A stretch of DNA of 64,000 nucleotides from Nostoc sp. CHAB 5834 (GCA_020829485.1 JAIVFU010000031.1:8564-72563), one strand, 5' to 3'. Shown: positions 54,422 through 63,866, counted from the first letter of the stretch. Translations and numbers: made by a program. The notes: generated from the letters alone by a model not told the origin.

Positions 54422-54976
54422 ATGCCTGACATCGAAACTGCGCGGCTGCAACTAAGGCATTTCAATCTAAATGACTTTGATTACCTATTTCGCCTCTACA
54501 GCGATGCAGAAGTCATGAAGTATCTGTTGCCAAGAACAAGGGAACAAACCCAGGCAAGTTTAAACAAGCATATCCAACAGTGGCAACAACACAACTTTGA
54601 GATGTGGGCAGTAATATACAAAGAAACTGGTACAATGATTGGCCGGTGTGGACTTGGGTTTCTGGAAAATACGCCAGAAGTTGAGCTTGGCTACGTGTTT
54701 GACAAGTCCTATTGGAACATGGGACTGGCAACTGAAGCATCTCTTGCAACTTTAAAGTTTGGATTTTGGGAAGTGAAGCTAAATCGGATAGTAGCGATGC
54801 CTACGGCGGGCTACGCCTACGCTCATCCAGAAAACATCGCTTCAGTGCGAGTCATTCAAAAGGTAGGGATGAAGTACGAAAAGAATGCTAGCTATTACGG
54901 ACATGATGTAGTATACTATGCTGCCTCAAACTCAGAATGGCAAGCGGATGATTCCCTTTACATTTCGCAATCTTAA
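54422..54976 (+). CDS. GNAT family N-acetyltransferase (RimJ/RimL type)
   Basis: 184 residues. TARLQLRHFNLNDFDYLFRLYSDAEVMKYL is the RimJ-type N-terminus; GRCGLGFLENTPEVELGYVFDKSYWNMGLATEAS carries the acetyl-CoA loop. HPENIASVRVIQKVGMKYEK is conserved. Between RIVA and HPENIAS an in-frame copy of the GCGATGCCTACGG repeat (54794-54822) encodes MPTAGYAYA, which is absent from normal family members. It follows a truncated paralogue by 2 bp. Confidence 0.9.
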   Translation: MPDIETARLQLRHFNLNDFDYLFRLYSDAEVMKYLLPRTREQTQASLNKHIQQWQQHNFEMWAVIYKETGTMIGRCGLGFLENTPEVELGYVFDKSYWNMGLATEASLATLKFGFWEVKLNRIVAMPTAGYAYAHPENIASVRVIQKVGMKYEKNASYYGHDVVYYAASNSEWQADDSLYISQS

Positions 54977-55291
54977 AACTATCAGATCCCGCAGCCTACA
55001 GAGTCATGGGCGAACCAACTGCTACATATAAAAACCACTGCTGCAAACTCAATAAAGCTATAGAGAATATATGCTTTAGGTTTTTGATAGGGACGCATAG
55101 CTGCGCGTTCTACTAGGTTCTTTGTATTAATTACTTCATAAATATCCTGTAAGTATGAATTGATATCATATTTTTATGTTTAAGTCTTATATCTAAAGAT
55201 AGATGATTAAGGTTAAAATTTGGGAAACCTAAGAGAGGTTCATTCCTAAAAGATGTCCTGCCTATTTATCGCAGAATGCAACTGAGGTCAG
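54977..55291. other. intergenic region before the TPR gene
   Basis: No gene is supported; it contains GGGACGCATAGCTGCGCGTTC, a small palindrome near 55090, and is otherwise AT-rich without assignable motifs. Confidence 0.5.
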
Positions 55292-56314
55292 ATGACGCAA
55301 CCTTTAAATCAAGTCAAAGAGTGGGAACAACGTCGTGATGAAGCAAGCCGCTACTACCAGCGCGGTAGATTCCAAGAGTCTCTGGATCTGGCAACGGAGA
55401 ATTTACACTTGGCTAGATCAATTCCAGATAGAGCCAGAGAAGGTTATACATTAAACGACCTTGGTTTAGCTCACCTCAGTTGCTGGCAACCTCAAAAAGC
55501 ATTAGAGCGCTTTAATCAGGCGCTTTCGGTTGCTGTTGAAATTGGCAACGCGCCAGCACAAGCAACTGCACTTAGCAATCTAGGTTCTACCTACAGCCGT
55601 CTCGGACGTTTTTCGCAAGCGTTAGAATATTTTGACCAAGCACTACCAATATTTAGGCGATCGCAAGATACTCAAAGTGAAGTTTCTACTCTTAATGATA
55701 TAGCACTAATTTATACCCGCTTAGGAGAACCGAAACGGGCATTGTTGCTACAACACCAAATTTTGAGGATGCGCCGATTGTTAGGTGACTTTTCTGGTGA
55801 GGCAACAACCCTAAATGGTATTGGGTTTGCTTACAATGTCTTAGGCAAGTTTGAGGAAGCTTTAGAATTTTTTCAAGCAGCGCTTCCAATTCAACGAGCA
55901 GTTAAGAATTTGGTTGGTGAAGCAACCACTTTAAATAATATTGCCTCAATTTATAGTGATTTAGGAAAACCCAAACAAGCGCTATTGCTCTACTATCAAG
56001 TTCTTTTGACACGTCGAGAAATCAGCGATCGCTCTGGTGAGGCAACAACGCTTCATAACATTGGTTATACCTATAGCACTCTGTCAGAGCATCGGCAAGC
56101 AATGAAGTTCTATAAGCAAGGCATTGCAATTTATCAACAACTCGGCGATGGACTGGGAGAAATTTCAACTTTGCTGAATATGGGAAACCTTTACGCCACA
56201 ACGAAACGCAAAAAAATGGCGCGATCGTGCTACCAAAACGCCCAAGAGTTAGCAGAGCAAATCGAACATCAGCCACTCCTAGAAAAAGTACAGCAGTTTA
56301 TAGATTCTCTGTAA
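55292..56314 (+). CDS. TPR protein (kinesin light chain-type repeats)
   Basis: 340 residues with about seven 40-residue TPR units, each of the form ATTLNNIGxxYxxLGxxxxALxxxxQAL (e.g. AQATALSNLGSTYSRLGRFS, GEATTLNNIASIYSDLGKPK). No signal peptide or enzymatic domain. Such proteins act as scaffolds; partners are unknown. A terminator-like hairpin follows. Confidence 0.92.
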   Translation: MTQPLNQVKEWEQRRDEASRYYQRGRFQESLDLATENLHLARSIPDRAREGYTLNDLGLAHLSCWQPQKALERFNQALSVAVEIGNAPAQATALSNLGSTYSRLGRFSQALEYFDQALPIFRRSQDTQSEVSTLNDIALIYTRLGEPKRALLLQHQILRMRRLLGDFSGEATTLNGIGFAYNVLGKFEEALEFFQAALPIQRAVKNLVGEATTLNNIASIYSDLGKPKQALLLYYQVLLTRREISDRSGEATTLHNIGYTYSTLSEHRQAMKFYKQGIAIYQQLGDGLGEISTLLNMGNLYATTKRKKMARSCYQNAQELAEQIEHQPLLEKVQQFIDSL

Positions 56315-56332
56315 GTTGATGCAGCAGACTCA

Positions 56333-56373
56333 AATTCCTGACTTCTCCTTAAAGAAGTCGGGAATTTTGTTGT
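56333..56373 (+). terminator. intrinsic terminator after the TPR gene
   Basis: AATTCCTGACTTCT, loop CCTTAA, AGAAGTCGGGAATT, then TTGTTGTT. The stem is 14 bp with one G-T pair; the T run is interrupted. Confidence 0.65.
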
Positions 56374-56487
56374 TCGAGTTGAAGCTCAAAAAATTAGCAA
56401 CTTCGTTACCGTCAACCATATATTGCTCAACAGGTTACGATCAATTAAGAAGTAATAATTTTTTATGGCATCGCCAGGAGTCTTTAA

Positions 56488-56706
56488 ATGTTCATTAGTG
56501 AATTGTCACCTATATTCAAAGAATTTATCCAGCATCCAGTCTCATTTGTCGGTGGGTTATTCTCTGGTGTGCTTCGGCTCAATCTTGCAGAAGATCCTGT
56601 AAAAAGCTGGCTGGATCAACAGATCCGCTCCAATAGCTACACCAACACCACAACAGATGCACATAATGGCAAAACAAGTGGGCCTCAACAGATTTCCATT
56701 GATTAG
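56488..56706 (+). CDS. small conserved cyanobacterial protein
   Basis: 72 residues: FKEFIQHPVSFVGGLFSGVLRLNLAEDPVKSWLDQQ, followed by a Thr/Asn-rich tail. The N-terminal half forms one amphipathic-to-hydrophobic helix. I recall similar small proteins in other cyanobacteria (HPIAFVGGFFSGVLRL...DPVKSWL), with no known function. It is 174 bp downstream of the TPR gene. Confidence 0.65.
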   Translation: MFISELSPIFKEFIQHPVSFVGGLFSGVLRLNLAEDPVKSWLDQQIRSNSYTNTTTDAHNGKTSGPQQISID

Positions 56707-56743
56707 CATACTGACTACTTTATCAAGCTAGTTTTGAAGGTTT

Positions 56744-56796
56744 GTAGTAAGCACTTTAGTGCTTAGAAAATAAGGACTAAAGTCCTTACTACGAAC
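56744..56796. repeat. AAGCACTT/AAGGACT double-hairpin repeat
   Basis: GTAGTAAGCACTTTAGTGCTTA then AAGGACTAAAGTCCTTACTACGAAC, matching 25341-25390. Outer GTAGTAAG/CTTACTAC complementarity closes the whole element. Confidence 0.8.
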
Positions 56797-56827
56797 TTGT
56801 TGACTTCTCAATTTAAACTTGACATAC

Positions 56828-56859
56828 TCCCACATTGTATGCATATAAAAATGTGGGAG
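56828..56859. repeat. CTCCCACATT hairpin
   Basis: CTCCCACATT and AATGTGGGAG enclose a loop of 12 bases. It resembles subterminal hairpins of IS200/IS605 elements, but no transposase is nearby. It could be an orphan end. Confidence 0.55.
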
Positions 56860-56942
56860 AAGTTAATTTTCACCAAGCTGTACTAGTCGGTTGTCCCCTA
56901 TTAAGGGATACTAAAGCCAGGTAGGTAAATAGGTAAGGAAAT

Positions 56943-58151
56943 ATGGAATCCCTAACCTCTCGTATGCAGGCGGTACAGTCGCCGATTATTCCTGTGGTTG
57001 GGGAACTGATTAAAAACTCTCCTGGAACAATCTCTCTAGGACAGGGTGTTGTTTATTACAATCCACCACCGGAAGCGATAGAACTTTTACCCAAATTCTT
57101 AGCCGAACCCACTAATAATTTATACAAATCAGTTGAAGGAATTCCCCCGTTGCTGATAGCACTTGCAGAAAAATTGCAAACCTTCAACGGTATTGAAATC
57201 AATGGGGAAAACTGCATCGTCGTGACAGCCGGGAGCAATATGGGATTTATGAATGCCATTCTTGCCATAACTAACCCAGGCGATGAAATTATTCTGAATA
57301 CGCCCTACTATTTCAACCACAAAATGGCGATGCCTGCGGCGGTAAACTACGCAATGGCTGGTTGTCGTGCAGTGTTAGTGGCGACAGATGAAAATTACCA
57401 ACTGCGTCCAGATGCGATCGCTCAAGCAATTACTCCCAAAACGCGGGCTGTGGTGACAATTTCACCAAATAACCCCACTGGAGTTGTCTATTCTGAAACC
57501 GCATTGCATCAAGTAAATCAAATTTGTGGCACTCGCGGCATTTACCATATCAGCGATGAAGCATATCAATACTTTACCTATAACGGGGTAAAACATGTTT
57601 CCCCTGGTGCATTTGAGAGTAGTAGCGAGTACACCATTTCTCTTTTTAGCCTTTCTAAAGCATACGGTTTTGCCAGTTGGCGCATTGGCTACATGGTGAT
57701 TCCCAAACACTTATTTGTCGCCGTCAAAAAAGTTCAGGATACGATTTTGATTTGTCCGCCAGTAATTTCCCAATATGCAGCTTTAGGGGCATTGCAAGCA
57801 AAAGCGGAGTATTTGGAGAGTAATATAGAGGCGTTGGCGCAGCCCGCCGTAGGCATCGCTCAAGTTCGACAACTAGTACTCGACTCCCTTAATCGCCTAC
57901 AAGGTTTATGTAGCATTACACCTGCCAATGGCGCTTTCTATTTTTTCCTCAAAGTTAATACTCAGATGGATGCTTTTGAGTTAGTTAAAAGGCTAATTCA
58001 AGAACATAAAGTAGCGGTGATTCCAGGTACAACCTTTGGCATGGATGACGGATGCTACCTCCGCTTTGCCTATGGGGCGCTACAAAAAGAGACAGCAAAA
58101 GAAGGTATAGAAAGATTAGTGCAAGGTTTAGAAACTATAGTTAGAAGTTAG
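56943..58151 (+). CDS. PLP-dependent class I/II aminotransferase
   Basis: 402 residues. GTISLGQGVVYYNPPPEA, VVTAGSNMGFMNAILAITNPGDEI, ISPNNPTGVVYSE, ISDEAYQYF and the PLP-lysine motif SLSKAYGFASWRIGYM are all present, with GxFRxxxx-type C-terminal CYLRFAYGAL (Arg for the carboxylate). The amino-donor and acceptor are unknown. An in-frame inverted copy of the GCGATGCCTACGG repeat (57828-57860) encodes EALAQPAVGIA on the surface of the small domain. A Rieske oxygenase gene follows after 70 bp. Confidence 0.92.
   Translation: MESLTSRMQAVQSPIIPVVGELIKNSPGTISLGQGVVYYNPPPEAIELLPKFLAEPTNNLYKSVEGIPPLLIALAEKLQTFNGIEINGENCIVVTAGSNMGFMNAILAITNPGDEIILNTPYYFNHKMAMPAAVNYAMAGCRAVLVATDENYQLRPDAIAQAITPKTRAVVTISPNNPTGVVYSETALHQVNQICGTRGIYHISDEAYQYFTYNGVKHVSPGAFESSSEYTISLFSLSKAYGFASWRIGYMVIPKHLFVAVKKVQDTILICPPVISQYAALGALQAKAEYLESNIEALAQPAVGIAQVRQLVLDSLNRLQGLCSITPANGAFYFFLKVNTQMDAFELVKRLIQEHKVAVIPGTTFGMDDGCYLRFAYGALQKETAKEGIERLVQGLETIVRS
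57828..57860 (-). repeat. GCGATGCCTACGG repeat inside the aminotransferase gene
   Basis: Reads GCGATGCCTACGGCGGGCTG, then CGCCAACGCCTC, on the minus strand; the same element as 54794-54822 and 47651-47679. It adds 11 codons without a frameshift. Confidence 0.8.
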
Positions 58152-58153
58152 GA

Positions 58154-58178
58154 GTAGAGACGCGATTAATCGCGTCTG
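58154..58178. repeat. GTAGAGACG palindrome
   Basis: GTAGAGACGCGATT with ATCGCGTCTG, right arm slightly decayed, 2 bp after the aminotransferase stop. Confidence 0.8.
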
Positions 58179-58221
58179 TAAAAAAGAACTTTCGTTGTGA
58201 CAAAGGCAGACGCAATTAGTG

Positions 58222-59274
58222 ATGAAAAATAACGATAACTTTGTATTACGTAATACTTGGTACTATGCTCTGCCTAGTAATAAGATTAAGCCAGGTATGA
58301 TGATCAGCCGCATTTTCTTGGGAGAACCAGTGCTGCTAGTCCGCAGCCAGGATGGTAAAGTCTCTGCAATGACAGACATTTGTCCCCATCGCGGTGTGCC
58401 CTTGAGTTGTGGTAGATTCAATGGACAAGAAGTGGAATGCTGTTACCACGGTTGGCGCTTTGACCCTGCTGGACGCTGCACTGCGATACCTTCTCTTGTA
58501 GAGGAACAGCAGATGGATTTGAGGCGCTTCGACGTAAAGTCTTATGCAATCCGGGAAGCCCAAGGAAATATCTGGATATATATGGCTGATCCCGATAACC
58601 CTCAACCTGCTTCTGAGATGGAGATTCCGGTAATTCCAGGGTTTGGCGATCGCTCTCACCAGTTCGTAGAAGTGGTAAAATTCCCTTGTTTTATAGATCA
58701 TGCAGTGGTAGGTCTGATGGATCCTGCCCACTCACCTTATGTTCATCGTGCTTGGTGGTGGCGAAGTGAACAACTGCATGAAGAAGTGAAGCAATTCGAT
58801 GCTTCGCCCTACGGCTTTACAATGCGACGACACCGATTACCAGCGAATGGGGGTCGATTATACTGGCTGATTGGCGGTGGTGTGCCAGAAACGGAGATTT
58901 CTTTTCGTTTACCTGGAGTCAGAATCGAAGAAACCACAATTGGCAACCATCGAGTAGTTAATTTGACGGCAGTTACACCGATTTCAGACACAGAAACTGA
59001 GGTGACTTTTGCTCTTTACTGGACACTTCCTTGGGTAGGGTTTTTCAAGCCACTGTTACATGTGCTGGCAAGGACTTTCATTAGCCAAGACCGAACGGTT
59101 GTAGAAAAGCAGCAGATTGGCTTGAAATATAATCCCGTGCTGCGACTGATTAAAGACTCAGATATGCAGGCGCAGTGGTATTACCAGTTAAAGCGAGAGT
59201 ATGCTAAGTCTGTCGCTGAAGGACGAGAATTTGTGAATCCTGTCAAGGATCAGATACTCCGGTGGCGTGCTTAA
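58222..59274 (+). CDS. Rieske non-heme iron oxygenase, alpha subunit-like
   Basis: 350 residues from the ATG at 58222; a GTG just before is less likely. The Rieske [2Fe-2S] centre is CPHRGVPLSCG...CCYHGWRFD (CxH...CxxH). The mononuclear iron site is suggested by LMDPAHSPYVHRAWWW (DxxHxxxxH). Length and layout resemble vanillate demethylase and pheophorbide a oxygenase families. It ends 1 bp before a convergent SDR. Its electron-transfer reductase is not in the window. Confidence 0.92.
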   Translation: MKNNDNFVLRNTWYYALPSNKIKPGMMISRIFLGEPVLLVRSQDGKVSAMTDICPHRGVPLSCGRFNGQEVECCYHGWRFDPAGRCTAIPSLVEEQQMDLRRFDVKSYAIREAQGNIWIYMADPDNPQPASEMEIPVIPGFGDRSHQFVEVVKFPCFIDHAVVGLMDPAHSPYVHRAWWWRSEQLHEEVKQFDASPYGFTMRRHRLPANGGRLYWLIGGGVPETEISFRLPGVRIEETTIGNHRVVNLTAVTPISDTETEVTFALYWTLPWVGFFKPLLHVLARTFISQDRTVVEKQQIGLKYNPVLRLIKDSDMQAQWYYQLKREYAKSVAEGREFVNPVKDQILRWRA

Positions 59275-59275
59275 A

Positions 59276-59953
59276 TTACTCCAAATTAAATTCTGCAAAT
59301 TCTCTTTGTCCAAACTGCATATTTCGGTCTATGGCTGACAAGATTTTATTATTGGCACGTTCGCTATTTAAACAGCGACCAACTAACTGCGCCACATCTG
59401 CACGATTGATGCTACCAATAATATGCGGATCTTCAGTTAAAATACCATTACCCATTGCTGGTTCTGACTTTAGTCCACCAGGACGGATGATTGTATAGGT
59501 GAGTCCACTGGCAATTAAGTGTTGTTCAGCTTTGTCTTTCTCAGCTAAAACTTTTCCCAGTACCGCTAAAACTTGGGGTGACGCAGCAACAACACTATTG
59601 CCAGCACCAATGGAAGACACAAGAATAAACTTTTGCACCCCAGCTTTAACTGCTGCATCAATCAGATTTTTATTACCAGGGTAATCTGGTCTTTCTACAT
59701 CTGATGGTAAACCGCCAATTGTACTGATAACGGTGTGAATAGGTTCATCTGTCAGCATGGCGCGTTCTACATCGGCAATATTCAAGGCATCTCCTAAGAC
59801 TACCTCAATACCGATTTTTTCTAGTTCAGTAGTAACTGCTGCTGTTCTTAGGAAAGCTCTTACCTTTAGCTGTTGCGTTGTGAGATATTGAGCAATTTCT
59901 CGACCAACACCGCGACTTGCTCCAGCCAGAAAAATATAAGATGCACTTGTCAT
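59276..59953 (-). CDS. NAD(P)-binding atypical SDR
   Basis: 225 residues. It opens YIFLAGASRGVGREIAQYL (TGxxGxxG-like), then VVLGDALNIADVERAM, FILVSSIGAGNSV and YTIIRPGGLKSEPAMGNGIL, the same atypical pattern as the SDR at 47723. Convergent with the Rieske gene, and 11 bp downstream of the hydrolase gene in the same direction, so it is likely co-transcribed with that gene. Confidence 0.88.
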   Translation of the reverse strand: MTSASYIFLAGASRGVGREIAQYLTTQQLKVRAFLRTAAVTTELEKIGIEVVLGDALNIADVERAMLTDEPIHTVISTIGGLPSDVERPDYPGNKNLIDAAVKAGVQKFILVSSIGAGNSVVAASPQVLAVLGKVLAEKDKAEQHLIASGLTYTIIRPGGLKSEPAMGNGILTEDPHIIGSINRADVAQLVGRCLNSERANNKILSAIDRNMQFGQREFAEFNLE

Positions 59954-59964
59954 AATAAATTTAA

Positions 59965-60948
59965 CTATTTACGCTCAAAGGATTTTATCAGAGGATTGGC
60001 AGTATTCAATAATTGCTCAAGCGACTGAGATGCTTCTGGTTGGTGGCGAACATAAGTGTCAATAAACAAACTAATGATTTCACTCATCAGCAAACGGAAG
60101 CCCTCTTGGGGTTGGGTGGCGGGAAAGTCTAACAAGGGTGTATCTAGGGTAGAGTCTAGCTGATCAACTATCGAAAAGTGATTTGCCCCATCCAAAAGTA
60201 CCAGATAGCTATCATTTCGTCCTCCACTAATTGCTTCTTGGAATGTACGGATGACTGGGGTGGTAGCATTTCCAGGACTTATACCATAGCGATCGCTGTT
60301 GTTAGCAATCACTCCATCGCACGTTCCTCCCATCAGCAGAAGTGGTACAGAGTCTGATAAGGGTAAGATGGTACCTGCCTCGTACCCCAATAATAACGTT
60401 CCCATAGTGTGTGAACCATAACCAAAAGATGCTGCGACTTGAGGGAAAAAATGAGGATCAGCATTTTCGATGGCTACTCTACCACCTGCGGAGTGTCCAC
60501 CTAAAATTATTCGTCGCAGATCAAGCATTCCAGCTAAAATACCCTCAGACTGTAACTGTTCCACTTTCGCTAGCAATGCTGACAAAGCCGAAGCAGTGGG
60601 AGCAGTACGATAAATTGTGGGTTTTTCCTTTTCAAAATCAACCCCTGGAGTCAGACTAATTATTCCTGGTATAGCTTCTGCAATCCAGTTAAAGAGAATC
60701 ACCACTAGTCCGCGTTCAGCGAGTTTAACCGCCAACCATTGATATTGTTGAGCATCACAGTTAATGCCGTTGAAGAAAATCACTACTGGAAAAGGTGCTT
60801 TTTCTAAATCAACTGGTAAAATTTCCCTATTTGTTTGTACTTTACGCCTCGACATCTGGGCTGGATAAAAAATTTTCAGGTGAATGGTATCGTAAGGAGA
60901 CTGGAAACCCTCGACTTTAGCAGCTTGGAAAAAAGCACGAACTGTCAT
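59965..60948 (-). CDS. alpha/beta hydrolase (chlorophyllase/dienelactone hydrolase-like)
   Basis: 327 residues from the ATG at 60948, preceded by AGGAAG; a longer frame from 60996 is less likely. VVIFFNGINCDAQQYQWLAVKLAERGLVV is the N-terminal strand-turn region; the nucleophile elbow is GGHSAGG; a late Asp (GGTCDGVI) and HF (GANHFSIVD) complete a plausible triad. The overall layout resembles chlorophyllase-type esterases, but substrate is unknown. It forms a probable operon with the SDR 11 bp downstream. Confidence 0.85.
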   Translation of the reverse strand: MTVRAFFQAAKVEGFQSPYDTIHLKIFYPAQMSRRKVQTNREILPVDLEKAPFPVVIFFNGINCDAQQYQWLAVKLAERGLVVILFNWIAEAIPGIISLTPGVDFEKEKPTIYRTAPTASALSALLAKVEQLQSEGILAGMLDLRRIILGGHSAGGRVAIENADPHFFPQVAASFGYGSHTMGTLLLGYEAGTILPLSDSVPLLLMGGTCDGVIANNSDRYGISPGNATTPVIRTFQEAISGGRNDSYLVLLDGANHFSIVDQLDSTLDTPLLDFPATQPQEGFRLLMSEIISLFIDTYVRHQPEASQSLEQLLNTANPLIKSFERK

Positions 60949-61234
60949 CTGGTTCTTCCTGATATCAGTGAAAATTTTTCTATTACCTAGGTACAACTGA
61001 TCCTAGCGATCGCAAATAACGGGGTAACTATAATTACAAAAATATTAAAATAGCAATTATACCTAACCCAAAGGCAGGAAGTATTCTAAGTAAGTAGGCG
61101 AGAATAAATCAAAGTAGATTAAGTAATGTAAAAAATCTTGAGATGAGTCCTTACTACAAACCTTGAATTATTCACGCCGCTCTACTTAGTAAACAATTGT
61201 GTAAGTCTAGCAAATAACTTTTTTGAATTTACTT

Positions 61235-61630
61235 ATGGCTAAAAAATTTCAACCCAATCTAGAACAATACCAAGATGTCAGATTATCTGCCACCACAAGA
61301 ATTTGGCTAATTACAGTCGCCATTCTCGGAGTTTGCGTACCACTTTCAGAAGTTACTAAAAGCGGTGCTATTCTTCCTTTAGTTGCAATTGGTGGCGCAG
61401 CTGTTGGTACGGTTGCTGTTTGGCGTTCTGATGAGCAAAAATCAAAAACTAACTATTTGCAACAGCAGCAAATAGAACTGTTAGAGCGGAGATTAGCCAA
61501 TTTAGAAACAATTGTTAGCAGTGATGACTTGAACTTGCAAATGAAAATTAAACAGATTGAGGCAAGAGATACTTTTGGCGACTCCTCTGATACAAGTACC
61601 ACACCCAGACAACCAAAACGCAAAGGTTAA
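61235..61630 (+). CDS. small membrane protein with coiled coil
   Basis: 131 residues from the ATG at 61235. A soluble N-terminus is followed by two helices (IWLITVAILGVCVPLSEVT and ILPLVAIGGAAVGTVAVW), then a charged coiled coil (QQQQIELLERRLANLETIVSS) and a C-terminal Ser/Thr-rich, basic tail. I do not recognise a family. The gene is monocistronic, with a weak ribosome binding site. Confidence 0.65.
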   Translation: MAKKFQPNLEQYQDVRLSATTRIWLITVAILGVCVPLSEVTKSGAILPLVAIGGAAVGTVAVWRSDEQKSKTNYLQQQQIELLERRLANLETIVSSDDLNLQMKIKQIEARDTFGDSSDTSTTPRQPKRKG

Positions 61631-62054
61631 AATAGCTCGTAATTTGTAATTATTATACCGCAAGGGTTTCATTGATTTGGGATGGGTGGTTTACTTCCGC
61701 CGTGCTGTACTACCCTATTTTTGTGTAGGGATTTGTTGACTTAAGGTTACGGCAACCTTTGAAATCCCTCTCACATTAAACTTTCCTTTGGGGCTGTAAC
61801 TGTTTCTAGGGAAACAGTATCTCTTTCTCCATCTCCGTTAGAATTGACTGACATCATTTAATTCTATATACTTCAACTGCATCAGTTAATGAAATGTCTA
61901 AGTGCAATAATCTCTATCTTTCACGGAAGCATCTGCTTATGGCTGTGTTTTATTAGACTACTAAGATTACTGTATTTTTAATTAACTAAGGTTATAAACT
62001 TGAGTAATTGCATTGGTATAGCTTACCGTAGGTATGCAATAGTTTGCCGCAGGA
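61631..62054. other. intergenic region before the WD40 gene
   Basis: No gene is supported. Pieces such as GTAGGGATTTGTTGACTTAAGGTTACGGC and TAGCTTACCGTAGGTATGC look like repeat fragments. The latter lies just upstream of the WD40 start, and its relation to expression is unknown. Confidence 0.5.
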
Positions 62055-63827
62055 ATGCAGATGGATTGGATTAGCTTACTCAAATCTCAACAAGCTGACT
62101 TCCTTCAACGTGTGAAAAAACCTAAAACTTATGACTTATCTTTGTTAGAAAGTCAAGTCAAAGGTTGTCACACGGAAATTATGGCTTTTTGGGGCGAGCC
62201 ATTGGCTAGACTCCAAGAACTTTCTCGCCAACAAGCAGAAGTTATCGCCAAAAATCCGCCGCCGACACCACCTGAATATCCTGAGCCTCCTGACTGGACG
62301 ATACCTTTTACCACATACTTCCAACAACAAGCCCAAGATTATCTTTTGCGGGAGCATATTGTTGACCGAGTGATAACTGAACGCTTGGGGAAATTGGTAA
62401 AAAAGGTATCACAAGATACCGTGGAAAACATGGTTTTAGATGATGAGGGAAATTTGTGTAGCGAAAGCAAATTTTCTTATGTATTAAAAGATAATCCTCA
62501 GCTAAGTGTTCAAGTTTATGTTGCTGATGGAGAAAGTTTTAATGGTATTAAGAAAAACAAAATCAGGTGGTCGGTTACTCAAGAAGATTTAAGAAGGCAC
62601 CAAGTATTAATTTTTCTATGTTTGTTTTATCCATCTACAGATAAGCTAGGATACGACGAAAAACAGAGCATAATTACAGGCTTTTTACCTGCAAATCTAA
62701 TTGAACTTACTGAACCAAAACTCTACATTAATCCGAGTAACTTGTTGTATGCGGGGGGCTTGAGTTGGTATTTAGAATCACTTATTGGTAAAAAAGACAC
62801 GTTGCCATTAATTCATGATTTAGCGATCGCAGATACAATACAGACTCTACCATCAGAGCATTGCCTTAAGGGCATAGTCGGTGACTGGGAATGCTGGCAA
62901 ACTTTGCAAGGACACACCAGAGGTATTAATTGCCTAGCTTTCAGTTCCGGGTGTAATAATGGCAAAGCTTTACCCATATTGGCAAGTGGTAGTCGGGGAG
63001 AAACGAAACTCTGGGATTTAAGCAAGGGTGAATTAATAGAGACATTATCAGAGTATCCTTGGGTGATATCTGGGCTAGTGGATGAAGTAAATTCCCTGGC
63101 TTTTAGTTCAGATGGACAAACTTTAGTCAGTTGCGGTGCAGATTCCACAATTAAGCTTTGGCATGTAGGGGCTTTAGACTTGATAGATATTTTGCACAAA
63201 CATAATGGGATAGTGCGTTGTGCTGCTTTTACCCCAGATGGGAGAATGTTAGCGACGGGCGGAGATGATAGAAAAATTCTGTTTTGGGATTTGATGCAAC
63301 GTCAGGTTGCGATCGCACTTTCTTTAGATGATACAGCTGCTCATTCCCTGGTTTTAAGTCGAGACGGCGAAACTTTAGTTACAGGTAGCTATCGCAAAAT
63401 TAAAGTCTGGCGCACCTTACCCCAGACGGGGATAAAAAGTTTAAAAGACGCACAACCACTGCATACCCTCATGGGTCATTCTCACATCGTGCGTTCCTTA
63501 GCGATTAGTGCAGATGGTAAAATGCTCGTGAGTGGTAGCTGGGATCAAACGATTAAAGTTTGGCAATTAGAGACTGGGGAATTACTGCATACTCTGAAAG
63601 GACATAGAGATAGAGTATATGCGATCGCTTTAAGTCCCGATGGTCAAATAATTGCTAGCGGTAGTGCTGATAAAACCATTAAGTTGTGGCATCTACAAAC
63701 CGGAGAATTGCTGGGTACGTTTACAGGTCATACTCATATAGTCACAGCATTAGCTTTCACAGCTTCCGGTGAGATGTTGGTTAGCGGTAGTTTGGATAAG
63801 ACAATTAAAATTTGGCAACGGAGTTAG
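62055..63827 (+). CDS. WD40-repeat protein with cyanobacterial N-terminal domain
   Basis: 590 residues. The C-terminal 320 residues form about seven WD40 blades, several with the GHxxxVxxxAxSxDGxxLxSGSxDxTIKxW pattern (e.g. LASGSRGETKLWDL, LVSGSWDQTIKVWQL, ASGSADKTIKLWHL, SGSLDKTIKIWQ). The first 270 residues, with PPPTPPEYPEPPDW near residues 71-84, are a domain I do not recognise. No kinase or caspase domain is fused. It should be a protein-interaction scaffold. Confidence 0.9.
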   Translation: MQMDWISLLKSQQADFLQRVKKPKTYDLSLLESQVKGCHTEIMAFWGEPLARLQELSRQQAEVIAKNPPPTPPEYPEPPDWTIPFTTYFQQQAQDYLLREHIVDRVITERLGKLVKKVSQDTVENMVLDDEGNLCSESKFSYVLKDNPQLSVQVYVADGESFNGIKKNKIRWSVTQEDLRRHQVLIFLCLFYPSTDKLGYDEKQSIITGFLPANLIELTEPKLYINPSNLLYAGGLSWYLESLIGKKDTLPLIHDLAIADTIQTLPSEHCLKGIVGDWECWQTLQGHTRGINCLAFSSGCNNGKALPILASGSRGETKLWDLSKGELIETLSEYPWVISGLVDEVNSLAFSSDGQTLVSCGADSTIKLWHVGALDLIDILHKHNGIVRCAAFTPDGRMLATGGDDRKILFWDLMQRQVAIALSLDDTAAHSLVLSRDGETLVTGSYRKIKVWRTLPQTGIKSLKDAQPLHTLMGHSHIVRSLAISADGKMLVSGSWDQTIKVWQLETGELLHTLKGHRDRVYAIALSPDGQIIASGSADKTIKLWHLQTGELLGTFTGHTHIVTALAFTASGEMLVSGSLDKTIKIWQRS

Positions 63828-63850
63828 TAGAGACGCGATTAATCGCGTCT
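63827..63850. repeat. GTAGAGACG palindrome overlapping the WD40 stop
   Basis: GTAGAGACGCGATT with AATCGCGTCT. It begins at the final base of the WD40 stop codon, so the element is inserted at or has created the end of the gene. Confidence 0.8.
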
Positions 63851-63866
63851 GTTTATCCATTTTGAA

